Source: Prevotella sp. (GTDB taxonomy: Bacteria; Bacteroidota; Bacteroidia; Bacteroidales; Bacteroidaceae). From it: a stretch of DNA of 10,883 nucleotides. Both the position numbers and the translations under genes were made by a program. The DNA lies in assembly GCA_017428805.1 (NCBI GenBank), contig JAFRQC010000065.1, forward strand, positions 1-10,883, given 5' to 3'. A model generated the notes under the pieces. That model did not search any database, was not told where the DNA came from, and saw only the letters and a program-made list of their open reading frames with translations. This document shows positions 1 through 7,150 of the stretch, piece after piece; the stretch's first letter is position 1; every line of letters begins with the position of its first letter.

Positions 1-1155
1 GACGGGATAGATGGCATCGCCGGTGGTTCGCAGGGTGCTGACGGCGAAGATGTTGGATGTGCGTCCAATCTCGAGGAACCAGTCGATGATAAGCACCCAG
101 ACGCCCATCGTGATGATCTCCTGATTGTCGGTGAAGGCGCTGAGCAGGCTCTTGCCTGATGTCGCGAGGATGGCAGAGCCGGTGAGGGTGATGATCATCG
201 ACCAGCGGAAGAAGTAGTTGCCTAGGACGTAGGCCGCCTGATAACGCCGCTGTCCGACGAGGTGCCCGACGAGGATGTCGCCGCCCTGCGTGATGCTGAT
301 GCAGAAGAGGTAGACGAACATGATCATGTTGTGGCAATAGGTACGGGCGGCCAGGGCCTCGTTGCTGATCTGGTTGATGAAGAACGTGATGACCACCTGC
401 GACAGGCAGTAGGATATGTTCTCACTCATGGCAGGAACGCCGATGAGCAGCAGGTTGCGCAGTTCCTGCCAGGGGATGGGACGGAAATAGTGAAGCGGGA
501 ACCGGGGGATATGCACCTTGAAATGGATGGCGGCGAGGAGCAGTGAGGCGATGATGCGGCTCACGGCGGTGGCGATGGCGGCACCCTCGACACCGAGCTG
601 CGGACAACCCCAGTGGCCGAAGATGAGGGCGTAGTTGCCGAGGATGTTGAGGACGTTGACGATGCCCGTCACCACCATCGGATAGATGACCTTGTCTGCG
701 CTGCGCAGCGAGGCGGAGAACGTGAGCGACAGGGCCTGGAAGAACGACAGGGCGCCCGTGAGCCGCAGATACACCAGTCCGTCGCCCATCAGTTCGGGGC
801 GCAGGCCCATCAGCTGCAGCAGTTCCTCAGCATAGAAGAAGAGTAGGGCACTGACCGTCATACTCAGCATCAGGTTGACCACCAGCGCCATTCCCACTAC
901 CTGGACGAGACGTTTGTGCAGTCCGGCGCCGATGTACTGGGAGCAGAGGATGGAGGCGCCCATCGAGAAGAACTGATAGACGAGGAAGACGAGCGACATT
1001 AGCTGGTTGTCGAGGCCCACCGCCGCCACGCTGTTGTCGCTGTAACGGCTGAGCATAACGGTATCGACGGCACCCAGCATCATCACGAGGGCCATCTCGA
1101 TGAACACCGGAATGGTGAGCATCCTGAGTTGTCGTTTAAGGGAGTTCTCCTGCAA
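1..1155 (-). CDS. MATE family efflux transporter (C-terminus cut by window edge)
   Basis: Inner-membrane multidrug/toxin exporter of the MATE family, expected to expel cationic compounds in exchange for Na+ or H+. The minus strand is open from a TAG at about 1162 down to base 1 and encodes about 385 residues; complete members have roughly 440-460, so the last membrane helices lie outside. It reads as repeated hydrophobic helices, with the first-helix segment IEMALVMMLGAVDTVMLSRY followed by SDNSVAAVG, a pattern typical of Bacteroidota MATE proteins, and later TGIVNVLNILGNYALIFG and GVEGAAIATAVSR. The start is uncertain: a TTG at 1155 gives the N-terminus MQENSLKRQLRMLTIPVF, which fits the family better than the first ATG at 1122, which would delete the amphipathic leader. 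It is transcribed divergently from the RND operon. The family assignment is firm; the substrate is unknown. Confidence 0.93.
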   Translation of the reverse strand, partial: MQENSLKRQLRMLTIPVFIEMALVMMLGAVDTVMLSRYSDNSVAAVGLDNQLMSLVFLVYQFFSMGASILCSQYIGAGLHKRLVQVVGMALVVNLMLSMTVSALLFFYAEELLQLMGLRPELMGDGLVYLRLTGALSFFQALSLTFSASLRSADKVIYPMVVTGIVNVLNILGNYALIFGHWGCPQLGVEGAAIATAVSRIIASLLLAAIHFKVHIPRFPLHYFRPIPWQELRNLLLIGVPAMSENISYCLSQVVITFFINQISNEALAARTYCHNMIMFVYLFCISITQGGDILVGHLVGQRRYQAAYVLGNYFFRWSMIITLTGSAILATSGKSLLSAFTDNQEIITMGVWVLIIDWFLEIGRTSNIFAVSTLRTTGDAIYPV

Positions 1156-1174
1156 AGTCTAATCTTTTAGGGCG

Positions 1175-1182
1175 CAAAGGTA
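1175..1182 (-). promoter_or_regulatory. Bacteroidota -7 promoter element for the MATE gene
   Basis: On the minus strand this reads TACCTTTG, a full match to the Bacteroidota sigma-ABfr -7 consensus TAnnTTTG. It lies about 20 bases before the TTG start codon, which would leave a leader of only about a dozen bases. No clear TTTG/TTG -33 element is visible at the usual spacing; that position is occupied by the TTTACGA repeats. Confidence 0.6.
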
Positions 1183-1189
1183 GCAATAA

Positions 1190-1217
1190 TTTACGATTTA
1201 CGATTTACGTTTTACGA
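1190..1217. repeat. Four tandem 7-bp units (TTTACGA)
   Basis: Units at 1190-1196, 1197-1203 and 1211-1217 are identical TTTACGA; the unit at 1204-1210 is TTTACGT. The array sits directly upstream of the MATE -7 element, where the -33 contact would fall. Gain or loss of one unit would move upstream sequence by 7 bp relative to that promoter. Confidence 0.85.
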
Positions 1218-1240
1218 TTTTTTGCACGGCGGCTGCAAAT

Positions 1241-1261
1241 TTTTCACTTTTCACTTTTCAC
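1241..1261. repeat. Three tandem 7-bp units (TTTTCAC)
   Basis: Three perfect copies of TTTTCAC at 1241-1247, 1248-1254 and 1255-1261, ending about 10 bases before the plus-strand -7 element. The array covers the place where the -33 element of the RND operon promoter should lie. Its sequence differs from the TTTACGA array on the other side of the same intergenic region. Confidence 0.85.
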
Positions 1262-1271
1262 TTCTTTTTCG

Positions 1272-1279
1272 TATCTTTG
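1272..1279 (+). promoter_or_regulatory. Bacteroidota -7 promoter element for the RND operon
   Basis: TATCTTTG matches the TAnnTTTG consensus exactly and is followed by GC, as is common in this phylum. It lies 29 bases before the adaptor ATG, implying a leader of about 20-25 bases. No recognisable -33 box is seen at the expected 19-21 base spacing because the TTTTCAC array occupies it. Confidence 0.65.
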
Positions 1280-1308
1280 CAGCCTAGAACTAAACAAACC
1301 ATTGCAGT

Positions 1309-2409
1309 ATGACGAAAAAGAACTGTGCAATCATACTTCTTGCGGCTTCTCTGCTGGCCGTGTCTTGCGGAGAAGGGAAGAAACAGGCGCAAGGGTCAGC
1401 CCAATATCAGACGATGGTGGTGGGGAGCAAGGACATGGCGCTCTACCGGGAATACAGCGCGAGGCTGACGGGACGGCAGATCGTGGAGGTGCGCCCGCAA
1501 GTGTCGGGGTGCATCACGCAGATCCTCACCAACGAGGGCGAGACGGTGCGCAAGGGCCAGACGCTCTTCGTCATCGACCAGGTGCCCTTCCGTGCCGCCT
1601 TGGAGGTGGCCGTCGCAACCCGAAAGAGTGCGGAGGCCAGACTCGCCACAGCCCGCATGAACTATCAGAACGAGCAGACGCTACAGCAGAACAATGTGGT
1701 GGGCAGCGTCAGCGTGGAGACGATGCACAACGCCCTGATGGAGGCTGAGGCCGCTCTGGCACAGACGAAGGCACAGGAGGTGAACGCCCGCAACAACCTG
1801 AGTTATACGGAGGTGAAGAGTCCGGTGAGCGGTGTGGCGTCGATGATTCCCTGGCATGTGGGTTCGCTCGTGAGCAGCAGCATCAGTGAGCCGCTGGTCA
1901 CCGTGGCCGACGATAGCGAGGTGTATGCCTACTTCAGCATCACCGAGAATCAGGTGCTCGACCTCGTGGCACAGTACGGCTCCGTCGCCGGGTTTATCAG
2001 CAAGGCACCGGCCGTGAAGCTGCGGCTGAGCAACGGGCAGGAGTACGGCGAGGAAGGGCGCATCAGTGCCGTCAGTGGCACCGTCGATACCCAGACGGGT
2101 GCTGTGACGCTGCGTGCCACCTTCCCCAACTGCGGCCATCTGCTGCACAACGGCGGCAGCGCGACCATCGTCGTGCCGACGCACCGCACGAACTGTATTG
2201 TCATTCCGCAGGAGGCGACGTATGAGTTGCAGAACCGCACGTTTGTGTATCGTGTGGTCGATGGCAAGACGAAAGCCACTGCCGTAACGCTCTTCAGACA
2301 GAACAACGGGAAAGAATATATCGTAGAGGACGGCCTCGCCGTCGGTGATACCATCATCGCCGAGGGTGCCGGACTGCTCAGAGAGGGAATAGTAATTAAA
2401 GACCACTAA
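1309..2409 (+). CDS. Efflux RND transporter periplasmic adaptor subunit (AcrA/MexA type), lipoprotein
   Basis: Membrane fusion protein that links the inner-membrane RND pump encoded next to it with an outer-membrane channel. The 366-residue product begins with a lipoprotein signal peptide ending LLAVSC, so Cys20 should be lipidated and anchor the protein in a membrane. After it come, in order, a beta strand and the first lipoyl half (about 50-90, QIVEVRPQVSGCITQI and NEGETVRKGQTLFVID), a long alpha-helical hairpin rich in Ala and Gln (about 95-165), the second lipoyl half (SYTEVKSPVSGVASMI, about 165-190), a beta-barrel (about 195-285) and a membrane-proximal domain. Length and order are normal for the AcrA family. 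The ATG lies 29 bases after a good -7 element, and no Shine-Dalgarno is seen. The gene shares its operon with the pump 82 bases downstream. Substrate range cannot be read from sequence. Confidence 0.95.
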   Translation: MTKKNCAIILLAASLLAVSCGEGKKQAQGSAQYQTMVVGSKDMALYREYSARLTGRQIVEVRPQVSGCITQILTNEGETVRKGQTLFVIDQVPFRAALEVAVATRKSAEARLATARMNYQNEQTLQQNNVVGSVSVETMHNALMEAEAALAQTKAQEVNARNNLSYTEVKSPVSGVASMIPWHVGSLVSSSISEPLVTVADDSEVYAYFSITENQVLDLVAQYGSVAGFISKAPAVKLRLSNGQEYGEEGRISAVSGTVDTQTGAVTLRATFPNCGHLLHNGGSATIVVPTHRTNCIVIPQEATYELQNRTFVYRVVDGKTKATAVTLFRQNNGKEYIVEDGLAVGDTIIAEGAGLLREGIVIKDH

Positions 2410-2466
2410 TTACACTAATTACACGAATTATTGCTGCGCGACCAAAAAAAATTAGTGAAATTAGTG
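2404..2466. repeat. Intercistronic inverted repeat between adaptor and pump genes
   Basis: Left arm CACTAATTACACTAATT (2404-2420) and right arm AATTAGTGAAATTAGTG (2450-2466) pair at 16 of 17 positions, with a 29-base loop. Each arm is itself two tandem copies of an ATTAGTG-type unit. A third variant unit, ACGAATT at 2423-2429 and AATTCGTG at 2468-2475, lies beside each arm. The left arm starts in the last sense codon of the adaptor gene and overlaps its stop. There is no T-tract, so this is not a classical terminator; an mRNA-stabilising hairpin or a dispersed intergenic repeat is more likely. Confidence 0.75.
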
Positions 2467-2491
2467 AAATTCGTGGTTTAAAAGAAAAGAA

Positions 2492-5400
2492 ATGAATGTT
2501 AGAACGTTTATAGACCGCCCGATATTGTCTGGAGTGATTTCGGTGCTGATGGTGCTGGTGGGCATCATCGGACTGAGCCGTCTGGCCCTGGAGCAGTTCC
2601 CTGAGATCGCTCCGCCGACGGTGCGCGTGATGGCCAGCTATACCGGTGCCAACGCCGAGACGGTGCAGAAGAGTGTCATCGTGCCGCTTGAGGAGGCTAT
2701 CAACGGTGTGGAGGGTATGATGTATATGACATCGACGGCTTCGAACAACGGCACTGCCTCCATTGGCATCTTCTTCCGTCAGGGCACAGACCCCGATATG
2801 GCGATGGTGAACGTGCAGAACCGTGCCGCCACCGTGCAGGGACGACTGCCGAGCGATGTGGTGAAGAGTGGTATCACTGTGCGTAAGCGACAGACGTCGA
2901 ACATCAAGCAGTTGTCGGTCTATAGTCCTGACAGCACGTTCGACCGTTCGTTCCTTGCCAATTATACGAAGATCAACATCGAGCCGCGCCTGAGCCGTAT
3001 TCCCGGAGTGGGAGAGGTGAACGTGATGGGTGCCGACTACTCGATGCGCATCTGGCTCGACCCGCAGAAGATGGCCCGCTATGGGCTGACACCTGCCGAC
3101 ATCAACCAGGTGCTGAGCGAGCAGAACGTGGAGGTGGCGACGGGTACGCTGGGCGCCGAGAGTCAGAACACGTTCCAGTATGTGCTGAAATATCGTGGCC
3201 GCTATGAGGACGAACAGGGTTATGAGCAGATGGTGGTGCGCTCGCTGCCCAACGGTGACGTGCTGCGCATCGGCGACATTGCCCGGGTGGAACTCGGTTC
3301 GCAGAACTATAATATAATAGGTGAAACGAATGGCCGTCCTGGTGTGAACATCAGTATCAATCAGGTGGCAGGGTCGAACGCCAACGAGATCATCAAGCAG
3401 ATAGACCGTGAGGTGGAGGAGATCCGTAAGTCACTCCCCCCTGGCGTCACCATCGAGGACATTGAGTCGAAGAAAGACTTCCTCGACGCCTCCATCGTCA
3501 ATGTGGTGGAGACATTGCTTGAGGCTCTGGTGCTGGTTATTCTCGTGGTGTTCATCTTCCTGCAGAGCTGGCGGGCCACGATCATCCCTGCCATTGCCAT
3601 CGTCGTGTCGCTCATAGCCACCTTGGCGGTGATCTATGCCATCGGTTTCTCGCTGAATATGCTGACGCTCTTCGCCCTCGTGCTGGTCATCGGTACGGTG
3701 GTGGATGATGCCATCGTGGTGGTGGAGGCGGTACAGGCCAGACTGGACAAAGGTGAACGTTCGGAGGTGAGAGGCAATATCACCGAAGGGGCGATGCACG
3801 ACATCACCTCGGCCCTCATCACCACGACGCTGGTGTTTATGGCCGTCTTCGTGCCCGTCTGCTTCATCAGCGGTGTCACGGGAACGTTCTATACGCAGTT
3901 CGGACTGACGATGGCTATCGCCGTGGGTATCTCGCTTTTCAATGCCCTGACGCTCTCACCGGCACTCTGCGCTATTCTGATGAGACCGGCTCAAGGCACT
4001 CATTCATCTGGCATCCTCCAGCGCTTCAATGATGGTTTCAACGCCGTCCTCAGCCGTTATCAGCGCGCTGTGGCCGTATTCATCCCCCGCCGCTGGATAG
4101 GTCTGGCGCTCGTTGTGCTGGCCGTCGGTGCTCTAGTGTGGATGATGCGCACGACGAAGACCGGTCTGGTGCCCAATGAGGATATGGGTACGGTGTTCAT
4201 CAACGTACAGGCCTCGCCGGGAAGCAGTCTGCAACAGACATACCATATATTGAAAGAGGTGGAATCACGCATCGAGGACCTGCCGCAGTTGCGCATCTAT
4301 TCGCTCATCGCCGGAAACTCAAACAACTTCGAGCAGTCATCGTCGAACGGTAACTTCACGTTGAAACTGAAGAAATGGGGCGAGCGTAAGGGCAAGGGCG
4401 ACGATGTGCAGAGTATCGTCGATGAGATCTATCGCCGTACGGCCGACATCGCCAACGCCAAGATTCAGGTGAACACGCAGAATATGCTGCCGGGCTTCGG
4501 ACGTATCAACGGCTTTGAGATGCACGTGCAGGATAAGCACGGTGGTACCATTCAGGATCTGCTCACGCAGACGAACCGCCTGATTGCTGCCCTGAACGAG
4601 CGTCCGGAGATCAGCCGTGCCTTCACCAACTTCTCGCTGAAATATCCGCAGTATCGTGTCGAGGTGGATGCCGCATTGTGCAAGCGCCACGGTGTGTCGC
4701 CCAGCGATGTACTGGCGGCACTCAGTGGTTATATCGGCGGTTCGTATGCCTCGAACCTGGTGCGATTCACCAAACTCTACCGTGTGATGGTGCAGGCATC
4801 GCCCGAGTACCGTCTTGACACGGAGTCGCTCAATAATATCTTCGTGCGGAACAATCAGGGTGAGATGTCGCCCATCGGACAGTATATCACGCTGACACGT
4901 ATCTACGGCTCTGAGACGCTTTCGCGCTTTAACCTCTTCCCGTCAATACAGGTGGGCGGTACGGCTGCCGAGGGTTACAGCAGCGGACAGGCCATCGAGG
5001 CTATTCGCGAGACGGCTGCAGAAGTGCTGCCGGAGGGTTATGGCTATGAGTTCGGCGGTATGACGCGTGAGGAGGCCTCGGCACAGAACACCACCGCGCT
5101 GGTCTTCATCATCTGCATCATCTTTATTTACCTGATTCTCTGCGCCCTCTACGAGAGTCTGTTTATCCCGATGGCCGTCATCCTGAGCGTGCCCTTCGGA
5201 CTGGCGGGCTCGTTCCTCTTTGCCTGGATGTGGGGACTGGAGAACAATATCTATATGCAGACGGGACTGATTATGCTTATCGGCCTGCTCTCGAAGACAG
5301 CCATCCTGCTCACGGAGTATGCTTCTACGCGTCGCCGTCAGGGAATGGGGATTGTTGAGGCAGCCCTCGATGCTGCTGCCGTACGTCTGCGACCCATCCT

Positions 5401-5590
5401 GATGACCTCGCTGACGATGGTCTTCGGTCTGCTGCCACTGGCGCTTGCCACAGGTGTGGGTGCCAACGGTAACCGCTCGCTGGGTGTGGGCGTCATCGGT
5501 GGTATGCTCGTCGGCACTGTGGCGCTGCTGTTCATCGTGCCCACCCTCTTTGTCATCTTCCAGAGCATAGAGGAGAGGTTCAAGAAATAA
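2492..5590 (+). CDS. Efflux RND transporter permease subunit (HAE1 family, AcrB/MexB-like)
   Basis: Proton-driven inner-membrane pump of the tripartite RND systems, exporting drugs, dyes, detergents or bile salts from the periplasm. The 1032-residue length is standard. Visible landmarks: first helix after MNVRTFIDRPILSGV; a large periplasmic loop (about 35-335) containing the porter half; helices 2-6 with the proton-relay motif GTVVDDAIVVVEAV, where Asp405 and Asp406 correspond to the essential Asp pair of AcrB; a second periplasmic loop (about 555-860); and helices 8-12 with the relay Lys935 in GLLSKTAILLTEYA and the RLRPILMTS segment. All relay residues are intact, so the pump should be functional. 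The ATG follows an A-rich leader. It is translated after the adaptor gene from the same mRNA. Unlike most Bacteroidota operons of this type, no TolC/OprM-like channel gene follows. The exact substrates are unknown. Confidence 0.97.
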   Translation: MNVRTFIDRPILSGVISVLMVLVGIIGLSRLALEQFPEIAPPTVRVMASYTGANAETVQKSVIVPLEEAINGVEGMMYMTSTASNNGTASIGIFFRQGTDPDMAMVNVQNRAATVQGRLPSDVVKSGITVRKRQTSNIKQLSVYSPDSTFDRSFLANYTKINIEPRLSRIPGVGEVNVMGADYSMRIWLDPQKMARYGLTPADINQVLSEQNVEVATGTLGAESQNTFQYVLKYRGRYEDEQGYEQMVVRSLPNGDVLRIGDIARVELGSQNYNIIGETNGRPGVNISINQVAGSNANEIIKQIDREVEEIRKSLPPGVTIEDIESKKDFLDASIVNVVETLLEALVLVILVVFIFLQSWRATIIPAIAIVVSLIATLAVIYAIGFSLNMLTLFALVLVIGTVVDDAIVVVEAVQARLDKGERSEVRGNITEGAMHDITSALITTTLVFMAVFVPVCFISGVTGTFYTQFGLTMAIAVGISLFNALTLSPALCAILMRPAQGTHSSGILQRFNDGFNAVLSRYQRAVAVFIPRRWIGLALVVLAVGALVWMMRTTKTGLVPNEDMGTVFINVQASPGSSLQQTYHILKEVESRIEDLPQLRIYSLIAGNSNNFEQSSSNGNFTLKLKKWGERKGKGDDVQSIVDEIYRRTADIANAKIQVNTQNMLPGFGRINGFEMHVQDKHGGTIQDLLTQTNRLIAALNERPEISRAFTNFSLKYPQYRVEVDAALCKRHGVSPSDVLAALSGYIGGSYASNLVRFTKLYRVMVQASPEYRLDTESLNNIFVRNNQGEMSPIGQYITLTRIYGSETLSRFNLFPSIQVGGTAAEGYSSGQAIEAIRETAAEVLPEGYGYEFGGMTREEASAQNTTALVFIICIIFIYLILCALYESLFIPMAVILSVPFGLAGSFLFAWMWGLENNIYMQTGLIMLIGLLSKTAILLTEYASTRRRQGMGIVEAALDAAAVRLRPILMTSLTMVFGLLPLALATGVGANGNRSLGVGVIGGMLVGTVALLFIVPTLFVIFQSIEERFKK

Positions 5591-5620
5591 GATTTGGAAA
5601 ATGTAATAACAACTTAAATA

Positions 5621-6784
5621 ATGAATATGATTAGTGATACCATCAAGTACATCGGTGTCGATGATCTCGACATCGATCTCTTCGAGAGCCAGTATGTTGT
5701 GCCCGAGGGCATGAGTTATAACTCCTATCTGATCGACGACGACAAGATTGCCGTATTGGATACCGCCGACCGTCGCAAGGCTGACGAGTGGAAGGCGAAC
5801 CTGAAGGCAGCGCTGGGCGATCGCCAGCCGGATTATCTGGTGGCCCACCACATGGAGCCCGATCACGCTGCACTCATCGCCTGGATGCTGGAGACCTATC
5901 CAAGTTTGCAGCTCGTTTGTAGTGCCCAGGCCGTGAGGATGCTGCCTAACTTCTTCGAGGGCTTCAACTTCGAGGGACGTGTCATCACCGTCAAGGAAGG
6001 CGATACCCTCTCGTTGGGCCATCATGAACTGAAGTTTATCACGGCTGCGATGGTGCATTGGCCCGAGGTGATTATGAGTTACGACAGTTTGGACAAGGTG
6101 CTGTTCTCTGCTGATGCTTTTGGAAAATTCGGTGCATTGGTCAACGAGACGGATGACTGGGCTTGTGAGGCACGCCGTTACTATTTCAACATCTGCGGCA
6201 AGTATGGCATACAGGTTCAGAGCGTTTTGAAGAAGGCGGCTGCCCTCGACATTCAGACTATCTGTCCGCTGCATGGTCCTGTGCTCAAGGGTGAGGCGTT
6301 GGCTGAGGCTGCGAAACTCTACGACACTTGGAGTAAATATGAGCCTGAGAGCGATGGTGTGCTCATTGCCTATGCCAGCATTCACGGTGGTACGGCCAAG
6401 GTGGCAGAACGTCTGGGTGAGATTCTTAGCCAGAAGGGGGCCAAGAAGGTTGTGGTCAGCGACCTGAGCCGCGAAGATATGGCAGAGGTCATCGAGGATG
6501 CTTTCCGTTATCCTACGGTTGTGGTCGCTGCGTCGAGTTACGACGGCGGCGTGTTCCCCGTGATGCACGATTTCCTTTACCATCTGCAGATCAAGAATTA
6601 CCAGAAGCGTCGTTTCGCCATCATCGAGAACGGCAGTTGGGCTCCCTCCGCAGGTAAAGTGATGCGCTCGATGATAGAGGCCATGAAGGACTGCGAGATT
6701 GTGGAACCCATGATCACCATCCGCTCACGTATGAAGTCCGGCGACGAGGCCCTGCTGGAGCAGTTGGCTGACAGTCTGGTGTAA
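5621..6784 (+). CDS. fprA: FprA family A-type flavoprotein (flavodiiron O2/NO reductase)
   Basis: Cytoplasmic flavodiiron protein that reduces O2 to water and/or NO to N2O, protecting anaerobes from oxygen and nitrosative stress. It has the minimal two-domain layout in 387 residues. The metallo-beta-lactamase-like domain (about 1-240) carries the di-iron ligands His77, Glu79 and Asp81 in HHMEPDH, then His146 (MVHWPEV), Asp165 (SADAF) and His218 (CPLHGP), so the set is complete. The flavodoxin domain (about 247-387) has the FMN phosphate loop in YASIHGGTAKVAERL and the second loop ASSYDGGVFP. No rubredoxin or reductase domain is fused, so a separate electron donor is needed. The ATG is 30 bases past the RND stop; AAGATTTG at 5589-5596 is a 7-of-8 match to the -7 consensus and could give it its own promoter. 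O2 versus NO preference cannot be decided from sequence. Confidence 0.95.
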   Translation: MNMISDTIKYIGVDDLDIDLFESQYVVPEGMSYNSYLIDDDKIAVLDTADRRKADEWKANLKAALGDRQPDYLVAHHMEPDHAALIAWMLETYPSLQLVCSAQAVRMLPNFFEGFNFEGRVITVKEGDTLSLGHHELKFITAAMVHWPEVIMSYDSLDKVLFSADAFGKFGALVNETDDWACEARRYYFNICGKYGIQVQSVLKKAAALDIQTICPLHGPVLKGEALAEAAKLYDTWSKYEPESDGVLIAYASIHGGTAKVAERLGEILSQKGAKKVVVSDLSREDMAEVIEDAFRYPTVVVAASSYDGGVFPVMHDFLYHLQIKNYQKRRFAIIENGSWAPSAGKVMRSMIEAMKDCEIVEPMITIRSRMKSGDEALLEQLADSLV

Positions 6785-7126
6785 ATGAAGGACTATCCTG
6801 ACAGGATGTCGCCGGAGCAGGCACGGGCGTTTCGCGATGCCGTGCTGAATATCGTCAGCCAGATACCTCGCGGACGGGTGACCACTTATGGTCATATTGC
6901 CGCCTTGGCTGGCTGGCCGAGTCATTCTCGGATGGTTGGTTGCACTTTGAGATATACACCTGGGGCCGAGTCACTTCCCTGTCATCGTGTGGTCAACAAG
7001 GAAGGCCGCACTGCCCCTGGCTGGAGTCGCCAACGTCCACTTTTAGAGGCCGAAGGTGTCCGTTTCAAGCCCAATGGTCATGTGGATATGTCTCGTCATC
7101 TTTGGGATCCGCCGATGACATTGTGA
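6785..7126 (+). CDS. MGMT-family O6-alkylguanine alkyltransferase-like protein, active-site Cys present
   Basis: Stand-alone 113-residue version of the DNA-binding/active-site domain of O6-methylguanine-DNA methyltransferases. Visible elements: Tyr35 in TTYGHIAALAG (the residue that helps flip the base), the arginine finger Arg49 in SRMVG, and the active-site region LPCHRVVN with Cys66, followed by NKEGR. Small proteins of this size are usually alkyltransferase-like (ATL) proteins, in which the Cys is Trp; here the Cys remains, so direct alkyl transfer is possible, though the N-terminal domain of Ada/Ogt is absent. The family suggests repair of, or damage sensing at, O6-alkylguanine. Its ATG immediately follows the fprA TAA with no gap, so translation is probably coupled. 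The first 16 residues are variable, but no better start lies downstream. Confidence 0.88.
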   Translation: MKDYPDRMSPEQARAFRDAVLNIVSQIPRGRVTTYGHIAALAGWPSHSRMVGCTLRYTPGAESLPCHRVVNKEGRTAPGWSRQRPLLEAEGVRFKPNGHVDMSRHLWDPPMTL

Positions 7127-7150
7127 TATGAGATTAATGGTAATTTGTAT

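Noticed and set aside
262..846. Two plus-strand frames of 94 and 77 codons near the left edge
   Set aside because: They are antisense to the MATE gene, and their acidic, His-rich translations are shadows of hydrophobic codons.
1190..1261. CRISPR-like array
   Set aside because: Units are 7 bp and directly tandem, without spacers, and no cas genes are present.
1681..2406. A 241-codon minus-strand frame antisense to the adaptor gene
   Set aside because: It is fully inside the adaptor coding region, and the His/Arg-rich translation has no recognisable features.
4943..6583. A 546-codon open frame on the minus strand across the RND 3' end and fprA
   Set aside because: It lies antisense to two well-identified genes, crosses their boundary, and its translation has no domain-like pattern. 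It arises from codon bias that avoids TTA, CTA and TCA in the sense genes.
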